In this document: positions 43,925 to 52,251 of the stretch, piece by piece
Layout: every line of letters begins with the position of its first letter
Numbering within the stretch: the stretch's first letter is position 1
Assembly: GCA_949752745.1 (NCBI GenBank)
Contig: OX457032.1
Location: 9,420,271-9,484,270, forward strand
DNA from: Protula sp. h YS-2021
Taxonomy: Eukaryota; Annelida; Polychaeta; Sabellida; Serpulidae
Reading direction: 5' to 3'
Length of the DNA stretch: 64,000 nucleotides
Notes under the pieces: generated by a model
Told to the model about the DNA's origin: nothing
What the model saw: the letters and a program-made list of their open reading frames with translations, nothing else
Database searches by the model: none
Program-made: the position numbers and the translations under genes

Positions 43925-44548
43925 ATGGAGAACAAGACAAGCAGCTTTAAAATTAGTGCTAACTTAACCATTACTGTGGAGCATGGAGAATATGGGCCAT
44001 TTCTACGCATCACACGTGGAGAGAGATGGTGTGCTTATTCACCATCTTTGTGGAGGATTGTATGTCAAAGCTTGGAAAATTTACGTGACATTGGCTTCAA
44101 ACTGTACTTAACACAAACGAAGTGGCTTGAAGTCATTTCATACTTGGATAAGCGTTATGTGAGTTTTGTGCGAACATCACGGTTTGAAGGGAAAGAATAT
44201 ACACATCACATCAACATGAATGATGGTGAATGGGAGACACTGCTTCAGGAGATGGACAACATCAACTCAGCCCTATCGCCATGTGAGGAATGTCATGTCA
44301 TAACTCCTATCAAGCTGCGAAAGGATGGTCGGATGAAGGTGTCAAAGCTATCCAAGAAAAGACTGGCTGAAGTTCAGTTGGAGAACATGAATGTGCAAAA
44401 TCAACTTGGACTTACCTGCGAGTATTGTGGTGCTTGTGGATATGTGGAGGATTATCATTGCCACTGCCACAAGTATAATTGCAAGTTGTGTGAACCAAGC
44501 AACTTCTGCGGCAAGTGTGGAGTACTTAAAGTCTGTGAAGCAAAGTAA
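43925..44548 (+). CDS. PC4-like protein with C-terminal zinc cluster
   Basis: 207 residues from ATG 43,925. Residues ~1-110 follow the pattern of the PC4-like genes at 52-53 kb: strands (FKISANLTITVEHGEYGPF), GFKLYLTQTKWLEVISYL, RYVSFVRTSRF, then the terminal helix HHINMNDGEWETLLQEM. That Y-V-S-F strand plus N-x-x-E-W helix resembles the PC4/Sub1 ssDNA-binding fold. The C-terminus is a cysteine/histidine cluster (CEYCGACGYVED, CHCHKYNCKLCEP, CGKCG). Single-stranded nucleic acid binding is inferred. A decayed relative is at 38,453. Confidence 0.65.
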   Translation: MENKTSSFKISANLTITVEHGEYGPFLRITRGERWCAYSPSLWRIVCQSLENLRDIGFKLYLTQTKWLEVISYLDKRYVSFVRTSRFEGKEYTHHINMNDGEWETLLQEMDNINSALSPCEECHVITPIKLRKDGRMKVSKLSKKRLAEVQLENMNVQNQLGLTCEYCGACGYVEDYHCHCHKYNCKLCEPSNFCGKCGVLKVCEAK

Positions 44549-44572
44549 AAGCCCACAAGACACTGAAACAAG

Positions 44573-44965
44573 ATGGACGCATGTTTTAAAAATGCTTATA
44601 TTGACTTGATGATTGCTAAACTTGCTTGCTGTGGCACTCCAGACTATCAACTTTATCATTTGGACGCTTTTGGGGATGTTGTACATCATAGTCTTGATGT
44701 GATTGAACTGCATTCAAGATTTCTTGGAGAATGTCATAAAATTGGAATAGAAGAAGATCCTGACTTTGACTTTGATTCTGCACTTTATTCTGCTCGCACT
44801 GATGTTGAAGTATATTTCACCGTGGTTGACTATTTGAGAGATTGTTGTAAAGAAGAAGAGGAAACCGAGCAGCTTTATCAGGTAAGTTATAAAAACCTTT
44901 TTAAACATGTTTATGACAACATAGTGAATTGTTTCTCAAAGACAAAACAATGTTTTTCTTACTAG
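44573..44965 (+). CDS. Small helical accessory protein B
   Basis: 130 residues, not recognised. FLGECHKIGIEEDPDFDF and DSALYSARTDVEVYFTVVD parallel protein A. A perfect donor (CAG|GTAAGT at 44,882) lies inside the frame, and TTATTACAG at 45,049-45,057 could serve as acceptor, replacing the last 28 residues with EETDMSE. Whether the intron is used is unknown. Confidence 0.55.
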   Translation: MDACFKNAYIDLMIAKLACCGTPDYQLYHLDAFGDVVHHSLDVIELHSRFLGECHKIGIEEDPDFDFDSALYSARTDVEVYFTVVDYLRDCCKEEEETEQLYQVSYKNLFKHVYDNIVNCFSKTKQCFSY

Positions 44966-45081
44966 CAAATTTAGTTTTATGTGAGTGGTTTCAACGTAAA
45001 CAAAGAAAGAATATGATAGAAGAGGCAGCAAATATATTAAAAGATATTTTATTACAGGAAGAAACCGACATGTCAGAATAA
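44950..45081 (+). CDS. Possible 43-residue protein
   Basis: An open frame beginning MFFLLANLVLCEWFQRKQR and ending LLQEETDMSE, overlapping the end of the preceding frame. It has an N-terminal hydrophobic helix and a charged tail. It competes with the idea that this stretch is an intron; both cannot be the main product. Confidence 0.3.
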   Translation: MFFLLANLVLCEWFQRKQRKNMIEEAANILKDILLQEETDMSE

Positions 45082-45102
45082 AACAGCAGAAGCAAAGTCA
45101 AC

Positions 45103-45540
45103 ATGAAGAATCTTGTACTATTCAGCGGTCATAAGGACGTTCTTTCAAACATGTTTCCAACACGACTTGAAAAGTATGGACATGTGTTCAACTCAAGTGA
45201 AGCTTTGTATCAATATGAGAAAGCAGTGTTTCATCACCGTCAAGATATTGCTTCAGCCATTGCTTCATGTAGAAATGGATATGAAGCAAAACGTATTGCT
45301 AAAGTGATAAAGCCATGTCCTTTATGGCATACAGTGAAGAGAAGCAAAATGCAAGATGTTTTACAAGTCAAACTGGATCAGTGTGTATTGTTTCGCAACA
45401 AGTTGAAAGAATGTAAAGACAAAACTTTAGTTGAAGCAACGTATGATCATTGGTGGGGAGCTGGTGTGAAACAAGTATCATCTGGATACCCTGGTCAGAA
45501 TATTATGGGAAAGTTGTTAGAACTGTTGTGTGAGACTTGA
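45103..45540 (+). CDS. NADAR-domain (YbiA-like) N-glycosidase
   Basis: 145 residues spanning a whole NADAR domain: LFSGHKDVLSNMFP at the N-terminus, FNSSEALYQYEKAVF (the SEALYQxxKA signature), AKVIKPCPLWHTVK, MQDVLQVKLDQC, then DHWWGAGV and GYPGQNIMGKLLELL (the WGxG and GxNxxGKLL motifs). Known members cleave N-glycosidic bonds of riboflavin intermediates or of ADP-ribose attached to guanine. In this element a role in NAD/ADP-ribose metabolism or in reversing ADP-ribosylation by the host is an inference. It lies between small accessory genes and the integrase. Length is normal for the domain and no lesion is seen. Confidence 0.85.
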   Translation: MKNLVLFSGHKDVLSNMFPTRLEKYGHVFNSSEALYQYEKAVFHHRQDIASAIASCRNGYEAKRIAKVIKPCPLWHTVKRSKMQDVLQVKLDQCVLFRNKLKECKDKTLVEATYDHWWGAGVKQVSSGYPGQNIMGKLLELLCET

Positions 45541-45673
45541 TGTGCAGACGTGTGAAGTGTGTTAAGTGAACAACAACTGGAAAAAACTTGCTGAACTTGA
45601 CAGACTTGTGCTACATTGCCGGAGCAGCATAACTTAACAGACTTGTGCTGCATTGCAAGACTCACAAGACTGC

Positions 45674-46009
45674 ATGATGGCTGACATGACATTGAGACAA
45701 TATATTGTGCAAAAAGCTTATTGTGAAGAAATGTTATCAGCTGTAAAAAAGTTTGCATATTTAGTCTGTCCTGCTTGTCAACATGAAGAGTGTTCAGAAC
45801 ATACTTGTCATTTTGCATCTGTTTATACATATTGGAATGAAGCTAAATATTACATGCATTTAGATAAAGTGTTAGAGAATGCAAATCAACGTTGTGAGAA
45901 ATATGGTGTAGATGCTATTACATTGGATGAACTCAGTCATTGGTTAGTGTTCATTGAAGACCAATGGTCTCCAGTTATTCATACCATTGTATCTATACTT
46001 GATTTGTAA
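45674..46009 (+). CDS. Small accessory protein C with Cys/His
   Basis: 111 residues from ATG 45,674 (MMADMTLRQYIVQKAYCEEM). It contains CPACQHEECSEHTCH, a possible zinc site, and a hydrophobic C-terminus (WSPVIHTIVSILDL). Not recognised. Confidence 0.5.
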   Translation: MMADMTLRQYIVQKAYCEEMLSAVKKFAYLVCPACQHEECSEHTCHFASVYTYWNEAKYYMHLDKVLENANQRCEKYGVDAITLDELSHWLVFIEDQWSPVIHTIVSILDL

Positions 46010-46135
46010 AAACTTGTTAGTTATAAATACATGTTAGTTATAAATACATGTTAGTTAAGTAACTATGTTAGTTAAGTGATGTTGGTTATTTATAAAATAA
46101 AAGCTGTTCTGTTCAGACGTGTTTTTTCATTCATC
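46010..46135 (+). promoter_or_regulatory. AT-rich leader with TATA box before integrase
   Basis: Short repeats of ATGTTAGTTATAAATAC, then TATAAAATAAAAG at 46,091-46,103, about 35 bp before the integrase ATG. Confidence 0.45.
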
Positions 46136-47236
46136 ATGTCGACGTGGAAAGACTACTTGACCAATATCTACTTCAAACCTGGACAGCCTGGAGCATTTGC
46201 TGGTCCTTACAAACTGTATCACATCTTAAGAAAACATAATCAAGCAGTCACACAGTCACAAGTGAAGAAATGGTTGCAGGATCAAGATGCTTTCAGTTTA
46301 CTCCAACCTGTAAAATACAGGTTCAAAAGACAACGTGTCATTACACGTGGCATTGATGACATGTGGTATATTGATTTGGCTGATATGGGAAACATAGCTC
46401 CCTATAATGATGACATACGCTTTTTACTCATTGTCATTGATGTGTTTTCCAAATATATCTGGGTACAGCCAATACCTAATAAATCACATACCAGCGTCAT
46501 ACAAGCTTTCCAAAAGATTTTTCATGACACACGACGAAGACCGCGAACTCTAAGGTCTGATAAAGGAACAGAATTTAAAAACAGATGGGTAAAAGCATTT
46601 TTGAAGAAAGAAGGCATTCATGCTTATACCACAAAGAATGAAACCAAAGCCAACTTTGCTGAAAGAGTCATTCGTACTCTAAAGGGAATGATGTATCGGT
46701 ATTTTCTACATAATCAAACTTACCGTTACTTAGACATTCTTCCAGACTTGGTGTACAATTACAACCATAGACCTCATGGTTCTCTTCCTAATAAATATGC
46801 TCCAGCCGAGATTCGTAAAGACAACGAATCAAAAGTGTGGAAGTATATGTATGTCGACAAACTGAAATTGAAACCGAAGAAGAAGAAGTACAAATTTAAC
46901 ATTGGTGATCATGTTCGCATTTCTCACATTAAATATGTGTTTCAACGCGATTATCACATCAAATGGACGCAAGAAGTCTTCATTGTCACACATCGTTGTA
47001 AGAAGCAAGGAATACATTTATATCGTGTGAAAGACTTTTTAGACGAAGATATTGATGGCCATTTCTATGAAGAAGAACTGCAGAAAGTGACCAAAGATAT
47101 TGAATCTATTTGTAGAATTGAAAAAGTCTTGAAAACACGTAAAAGACGAGGAGGTGTGAAAGAATTATTTGTCAAGTGGTTAGGTTGGCCAAACAAGTTT
47201 AACAGTTGGTTGAAAGAAACAGACATTCAACAATGA
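46136..47236 (+). CDS. Retroviral-type integrase with chromodomain-like tail
   Basis: 366 residues from ATG 46,136 (MSTWKDYLTNIYFKPGQPG). It catalyses insertion of element ends. The rve core has the catalytic acidic residues in WYIDLADM, TLRSDKGTEFKN and ANFAERVIRTLK; the last two are about 34 residues apart. A basic linker (KPKKKKYKFNIGDHVRI) precedes a C-terminal chromo-like segment (RIEKVLKTRKRRG, ELFVKWLGWPNKFNSWLKE), as in other Polinton and Ty3/Gypsy integrases. The stop codon overlaps the ATPase start (ATGA at 47,233). No lesions are seen. Confidence 0.95.
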   Translation: MSTWKDYLTNIYFKPGQPGAFAGPYKLYHILRKHNQAVTQSQVKKWLQDQDAFSLLQPVKYRFKRQRVITRGIDDMWYIDLADMGNIAPYNDDIRFLLIVIDVFSKYIWVQPIPNKSHTSVIQAFQKIFHDTRRRPRTLRSDKGTEFKNRWVKAFLKKEGIHAYTTKNETKANFAERVIRTLKGMMYRYFLHNQTYRYLDILPDLVYNYNHRPHGSLPNKYAPAEIRKDNESKVWKYMYVDKLKLKPKKKKYKFNIGDHVRISHIKYVFQRDYHIKWTQEVFIVTHRCKKQGIHLYRVKDFLDEDIDGHFYEEELQKVTKDIESICRIEKVLKTRKRRGGVKELFVKWLGWPNKFNSWLKETDIQQ

Positions 47237-47892
47237 AGCATCCATTTACATGTTTAGTCTCTGGACCTACAGGCAGTGGCAAAACGTCTCTGGTGAAGGA
47301 AATTCTAGAACAAAAGTTGATTAAACCCTCTCCAAAAAGCATTTTATGGCTCTATGCAGCAGATCAGCCTTTGTACAAGGGAATGAAAGGTGTGGAATTT
47401 TACCAAGGCATTCCAGATGACATTGAAGAGCGTTTTAACCCGAAGAAACCAAACTTACTTATCATTGATGACTTAATGACCAAATGTCATAGTGATGAGC
47501 GTATGACACGTCTCTTTAGTGTTGGCAGCAGTCATCAAAATCTAAGCATTATCTTTATTGTGCATAATTTATTCCATCATGGGAAAGAGATGCGAAATAT
47601 TAGTTTGAATACACATTATATCATTCTGTTTAAAAATCCGAGAGACAGTCAACAAATTAGTACATTGGCGCGGCAAATGTATCCTAGAAGATCTCAATTT
47701 CTCATAGAAGCCTATCAAGATGCTACTAGCAAACCTCATGGTTATTTATTCATTGATTTAAAACCAAAGACAAATGATCAACTACGTATTCGTACAGGTA
47801 TTTTACCAAAAGATACACATTATGTATATATTGATAAAGCAGTGTATGAACAAGAACCAACTCATTTGACCATTCGCAGTCAAGATGTCTAA
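47233..47892 (+). CDS. FtsK/HerA-type genome-packaging ATPase
   Basis: 219 residues. Walker A is SGPTGSGKTS at residues 10-19 and Walker B is NLLIIDDLM near residue 78, followed by SHQNLSIIFIVHN, as in the A32-like packaging ATPases of Polintons. It is expected to pump DNA into capsids. It begins within the integrase stop and overlaps the next gene by 8 bases (ATGTCTAA). Confidence 0.95.
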   Translation: MKHPFTCLVSGPTGSGKTSLVKEILEQKLIKPSPKSILWLYAADQPLYKGMKGVEFYQGIPDDIEERFNPKKPNLLIIDDLMTKCHSDERMTRLFSVGSSHQNLSIIFIVHNLFHHGKEMRNISLNTHYIILFKNPRDSQQISTLARQMYPRRSQFLIEAYQDATSKPHGYLFIDLKPKTNDQLRIRTGILPKDTHYVYIDKAVYEQEPTHLTIRSQDV

Positions 47893-48211
47893 ACGTATTC
47901 GAGCGAACCAGCCGTTTCTTCATTTGCTTGCACGCAGTGGGCCTAAACGACGTAAATCCTTGCTACAGCAAGCTACAAAGGAGGAATTAACAAGCTTGTT
48001 TGAAATTTGTTTGAATATATTGCAAGGACATTTACCCTTAAGCTCAAAACGGTTTAAGGAATTTAAACGTGAACGTCATACGCTTCGTACTCTAGCAGAT
48101 AAGAAGATATCCCTTCGACGAAAAAAGAAATTGATTAATCAGAAAGGAGGATTCATTGGAGCTATTGCTAGATTGGCATTACCTTTGTTAGCCAAACTGC
48201 TGCTAAAATGA
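47885..48211 (+). CDS. Small basic protein with C-terminal hydrophobic helix
   Basis: 108 residues, very basic (SGPKRRKSLLQQ, FKEFKRERHTLR). It ends NQKGGFIGAIARLALPLLA, a GG followed by an amphipathic/hydrophobic helix. This resembles small capsid-associated precursor proteins cut after Gly-Gly by adenain-like proteases; the role is inferred. It starts inside the ATPase end and its stop overlaps the next ATG (ATGA at 48,208). Confidence 0.65.
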   Translation: MSKRIRANQPFLHLLARSGPKRRKSLLQQATKEELTSLFEICLNILQGHLPLSSKRFKEFKRERHTLRTLADKKISLRRKKKLINQKGGFIGAIARLALPLLAKLLLK

Positions 48212-48780
48212 AACATACGATGAAAATGGTCCTCATTCCTGAATATGAATATAAAATGTTGCTAGAAAAGAAGGGAAAAGATGGTGAAATCAAAACGAAA
48301 GTGAATAAACTTTTACGTGGGAAACGAACACGTGAAAAGGCTATAGAAATGTCTCAACTTCTTGGCCGTCATTTACGAACAAGTCAGTCTAGGCAAAAGC
48401 CCTCATCATCATCACCTGAAAAGCCAGAAAAGCTAGTGTTAAGTCATTTTCAACCTATCTATCATGGAAAAGTAACACAACTTTTAGCAGAACTGAAGAA
48501 ACATGGTGTAAAATGGACAGAGAAGAATGAACTTGTGTTGAAAACGGGCGATATTATCACAAATTCCAACATGGTTGATTTGATGAAAGAAGCATTGGTG
48601 GCTACAAGAAGAAAAGAACGAGCCATACCACCACATGGTTGGCATCCGTTTATCCAGGAAATTGTAGATGCTAATATTCCAAAAACAATGTTTAGTAAAA
48701 AGACCACTCGTGACGACATTACAACAGAAATGAAACAACGTCAACAAAGACAGTTTCCTGAAGGATCGGAAAATTTTTAA
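48208..48780 (+). CDS. Polinton virion-module protein of unknown function
   Basis: 190 residues, basic N-terminal half (NKLLRGKRTREKAIEMSQLL), serine/proline hinge (SSSSPEKPEK), then FQPIYHGKVTQLLAELKKHG and WHPFIQEIVDANIP. Proteins with this layout are common in Polintons next to the ATPase, but I cannot name its function. A heptamer AAATTTT immediately precedes the stop and an open -1 frame continues to 48,974. Confidence 0.65.
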   Translation: MKHTMKMVLIPEYEYKMLLEKKGKDGEIKTKVNKLLRGKRTREKAIEMSQLLGRHLRTSQSRQKPSSSSPEKPEKLVLSHFQPIYHGKVTQLLAELKKHGVKWTEKNELVLKTGDIITNSNMVDLMKEALVATRRKERAIPPHGWHPFIQEIVDANIPKTMFSKKTTRDDITTEMKQRQQRQFPEGSENF

Positions 48781-48974
48781 CATGGCTGAAAGAGCTATGT
48801 TGTTGTTGTGAGGAAGATAAACCAACTATTCCTGTAAAAATAAGATGTACAAATGCTTGTTGTGAAGGAGAAGTCATAGATCATCATGATGTGAAAGACC
48901 ATTTGCATACTTGGTCGAATGGCGCGCGCTATCGTGAAGTATATAGACAACGTCAACGCACCTATACCATTTAG
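48777..48974 (+). CDS. Frame extension without its own ATG, Cys-rich
   Basis: In the -1 frame relative to the preceding gene: LTWLKELCCCCEEDKPTIP, IRCTNACCEGEVIDHHD and HLHTWSNGARYREVY, ending TAG at 48,972. No in-frame ATG follows the upstream stop at 48,759. It is either a programmed -1 frameshift product or the tail of the previous gene cut off by a one-base indel in the T run. Confidence 0.5.
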   Translation, partial: LTWLKELCCCCEEDKPTIPVKIRCTNACCEGEVIDHHDVKDHLHTWSNGARYREVYRQRQRTYTI

Positions 48975-48982
48975 TTCCCATC

Positions 48983-49742
48983 ATGGAGTCGAATAGTTTT
49001 TACATTACTTTGCCTAGCAATGCGAGTATGAACTATTCTCCCAAGAACAAGGCTTCGAATTATCAAATTCGTATGCCTCGAACCATTTATCTGAACGGAA
49101 AATATGAAGTGGCTTTAGCTGAAATTCAATATCCACATACATGGACAACGATGAGACATGGCATGGACTACTCTATTCAGTATCGACAACAACCACTGAC
49201 AGAGACACTTGACTATTAATATTCCTTATGGCTACTATAGATCCATGCAAGAAATATGTCAGGCAGTGAATGAAGAAGCAACTAATTCTATGAAAGATGA
49301 TCTTAAAGAAGCTATTCGGACAAAGTATGATAAAATTAGACGACGTGTGTTTCTATTTCTAAATTATGGCTTTGAAGTGTCCTTTTCCGCTGGATTGGCT
49401 GAGATTTCAGGATTTATCCCAGATCAATGGTATACTGAAACATGTACAGCTGAACATAAAGCGGATGTGAAACAGGGATTTTATACACTTTATGTGTATT
49501 GTAGCATTTGTGAACCACAAGTTGTTGGTGATTATTATGTTCCCTTACTACGTTCTGTTGGCATACAAGGTCATGATGGCGACATTATCATGAAAACGTA
49601 CGGCGAACCGCATTATGTTCCTGTAAACACGTCCAAATTTGACATGATAGAAATGAATATTAAGGACGACACAGGTTATAATGTTCCATTTCAAACTGAA
49701 AAGGTGATCTGTAAACTTCATTTTCGACCAAAAGCAATATGA
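48983..49742 (+). pseudogene. Penton (minor capsid) protein gene, frameshifted
   Basis: The first frame (48,983-49,219) encodes NSFYITLPSNASMNYSPKN and EVALAEIQYPHTW, the start of Polinton penton proteins. It stops after ETLDY, and the +1-related frame from 49,209 continues with INIPYGYYRSMQEICQ to FQTEKVICKLHF. A one-base change near 49,205-49,210 separates them. Penton would form capsid vertices. The gene ends in ATGA overlapping the next start. Confidence 0.8.
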
Positions 49743-50080
49743 AAGCTTATACACACGATCCGTCTGCATATCGCAACCATTTTCTTCGTCAAGTGGGCGG
49801 GGAATTACCAGGATTCAAAGGAGCGCGAATCCAATATGGCGATGGTATTGGTTCGATACTGGGATCATTGGCTCGCAAAGGTATTCCACTACTTAAGGCT
49901 GGGGCTAAGATCGTTGCGCCACATCTTAAGAAGGCTGCAAAGAATGTCGCGAAAGATGTTACGGGTCGAGTAGCAGAACGTGTGTTTGGTGAACAAAAGC
50001 GTATGCAACCGACGAAACGTGCCAGAAGACGAAAAACAGCCAGACGGATAACATCAAAATATCGCAAAGATATCTTTTGA
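49739..50080 (+). CDS. Small basic protein with glycine-rich amphipathic helix
   Basis: 113 residues. RQVGGELPGFKGARIQ and GDGIGSILGSLARKG precede a long amphipathic helix (PLLKAGAKIVAPHLKKAA) and a basic tail (KRARRRKTARRITSK). It suggests a capsid-internal, membrane-active or DNA-binding protein matured by the element protease; this is inference from composition. It starts in the penton stop (ATGA). Confidence 0.65.
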   Translation: MKAYTHDPSAYRNHFLRQVGGELPGFKGARIQYGDGIGSILGSLARKGIPLLKAGAKIVAPHLKKAAKNVAKDVTGRVAERVFGEQKRMQPTKRARRRKTARRITSKYRKDIF

Positions 50081-50084
50081 AATC

Positions 50085-51458
50085 ATGTCTCTCATTCATA
50101 ATCATTCGTGTGAATGTAGTCTTTCTCCATTGGAATGGTTTCACGTACCACCAACGCAAACTGCTGTAGAGAAAAGTTATAATGTCGACTATCAACCACT
50201 TACAAGCATTAGAGAAGGCGCTCCAATAGAATTCTACATTCCTGCGAGTACAGAAGAATATCTAGATTTAAAGAACAGCAAACTTCATATTGTATGTCGC
50301 ATTCTAAAGGCCGATGGAACAGAGTGTGGCGCAGATGATAATGTCTCTTGCATCAATGATGTGTTTAATGGGTTATGGTCTAATATTGAATTGTTTCTGA
50401 ATGATCGTTTGGTTTCGCATAGCAACAATACTCATGGTTATACCAGCATTATCTCTCATCTCATCCATGATTCGGAAGAAAGTCTGCATTCTGAGCGCTC
50501 TATGCGTCTCATGTACAAGGATACTGCTGGGTCAATGAATAGTTATGAGGTGAAAAGACCTAATCATGAACAATATGTATCCGGGTTTCATGTCAATGCT
50601 GACGGTGGTGACTTGGGTGAGCAAGGCAATAATGGCTTACATCATCGTTATTTACATACTCGTCTTAGCCGTGATGTTATGCTTACTGGTGGTTTAAGGA
50701 TAGATTTGTTTGAGCAGGATCGTTATCTTCCGAATGGCATCAGTTTGAAATTGCGTTTCCATAGACAAAAAGATGACTATGTATTGATGGCTGCAGATAA
50801 TACCTATAAGGTAGAAGTGAAAGAGGCATTTTTAACCATTCGCAAAGTGAGGGTGAGTCCAGGTATTCAGTTAGGACATACAGATGCATTGATGAAAAGT
50901 CCTGCCAAGATCATCATCACTAGAAAAGAATGTAAAGTCTTAGCTATTCCAGCAGGATTTCAGTCTTTTGTGAAAGATAACATCTTTTTGGGTCAATTAC
51001 CAAATCGTATTGTCATTGGTCTGGTTCATAATGAAGCTTTTGGTGGATCAGTATTGAGGAATCCATATGATTTCAAACATTTTGATCTGGACTATATGCA
51101 ACTGTAAACGGATGGTGAACCAGTTCTATCCAAACCTCTCAAGCTTGACATTACACAGAACAAATACCTGGACGCTTTTGAAACGCTTTACAAATCGTTT
51201 GATCGATTGAATGGTGAGAAAAGTTCCATTATAAAACGGGAAGATTGGCCTAGAGGTTATGCTTTATTTTCGTTTGACTTAACACCGGATTATGATGGTG
51301 ATGATCATTTCCCCCTGATCAAGCATGGGAATTTGCGGCTAGAAATGAATTTTGCTAGAGCTTTGCAACATACCATCAATGTCATTGTCTATGCTGAATT
51401 TGACAACATTATTGAAATAAGTGCAAATCGCAGCATCCAATTCGACTACCAGTCATGA
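50085..51458 (+). pseudogene. Major capsid protein gene with an in-frame stop
   Basis: The frame opens at ATG 50,085 and reads PLTSIREGAPIEFYIPAST, DVFNGLWSNIELFLNDRLV and RSMRLMYKDTAGSMNSYEV, matching double jelly-roll major capsid proteins of Polintons. A TAA at 51,105-51,107 interrupts it after 340 codons, but the same frame stays open and coding-like from 51,108 to 51,458 (GYALFSFDLTPDYDGDDHF, INVIVYAEFDN). The lesion is a single nonsense codon; no shift is involved. The full frame would be about 457 codons. Its stop overlaps the protease start (ATGA at 51,455). Confidence 0.85.
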
Positions 51459-51892
51459 ACACGAAGCAGATTGATGCCATATTGAGTCATGATGTCATGA
51501 CTAAAGACTTGTTTCAAGGCGTGTTTGCCATGGACCAGTTACCATCTTTACAACGCGGTGCCTATGTGATCAACACAGACGATCAAGATGAACCAGGAGA
51601 ACATTGGGTGGCAGTGTATTATGATAAAGACCCTGCAGAATATTTTGACTCTTATGGACTGTTACCTCTCGATGATCGTTTAGACATATTTTTAAGAAAT
51701 GACTATATGTATAATTCTATATCATTACAAACGCCAATATCATCGTCATGTGGTTTTTATTGTGTATATTATATATTACATAGAGCTCGAGGTCAGAGTA
51801 TGTTTGATATTGTGAATATATTAAAAAGAAAGGATGGTGATTTTATTGTAAAGGATTTTGTATATAGACATTATAAACCATTGTTTTATTAA
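51455..51892 (+). CDS. Adenain-like cysteine protease
   Basis: 145 residues. Catalytic pattern: His50 in GEHWVAVYYD, Asp65 in EYFDSYG, Gln92 in SLQTP and Cys99 in SSCGFYCVYYI, with the Gln-Cys spacing of 7 seen in adenain-type proteases. It would mature virion proteins, several of which here contain Gly-Gly motifs. It is intact. Confidence 0.92.
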   Translation: MNTKQIDAILSHDVMTKDLFQGVFAMDQLPSLQRGAYVINTDDQDEPGEHWVAVYYDKDPAEYFDSYGLLPLDDRLDIFLRNDYMYNSISLQTPISSSCGFYCVYYILHRARGQSMFDIVNILKRKDGDFIVKDFVYRHYKPLFY

Positions 51893-52251
51893 TGTTGTTG
51901 TTGTTATATTAGTTAAGTTGTAGTTAAGTTGTTGTTGTTATATTAGTTAAGTTGTTGTTGTTGTTGTTGTTAAATAAAACAAACCAAGTTTTCAAACAGT
52001 CTTGTTTATTGTGTTGTACATACGTTTATTTACAAATTCTTAACTACAAACACTATTTACAAAGTTTACAAACACTATTTACAAACTTTTATTTACAAAG
52101 TCTATTTACAAAGTCTATTTACACTATTTACAAATTCTTAACTACAAACTTTTATTTACAAATTCTATTTACAAAGTTTACAAAGTCTATTTACAAACTC
52201 TTAACTACAAACTCTTAACTACAAAGTCTATTTACACTATTTACAAACTTT
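51893..52251. repeat. AT-rich spacer between convergent genes, TTTACAAA-type repeats
   Basis: GTTGTTGTTATATTAGTTAA repeats, AATAAA at about 51,972 (possible + strand poly(A) signal), then many copies of CTATTTACAAA and CTTAACTACAAAC up to the next - strand stop. Confidence 0.8.
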
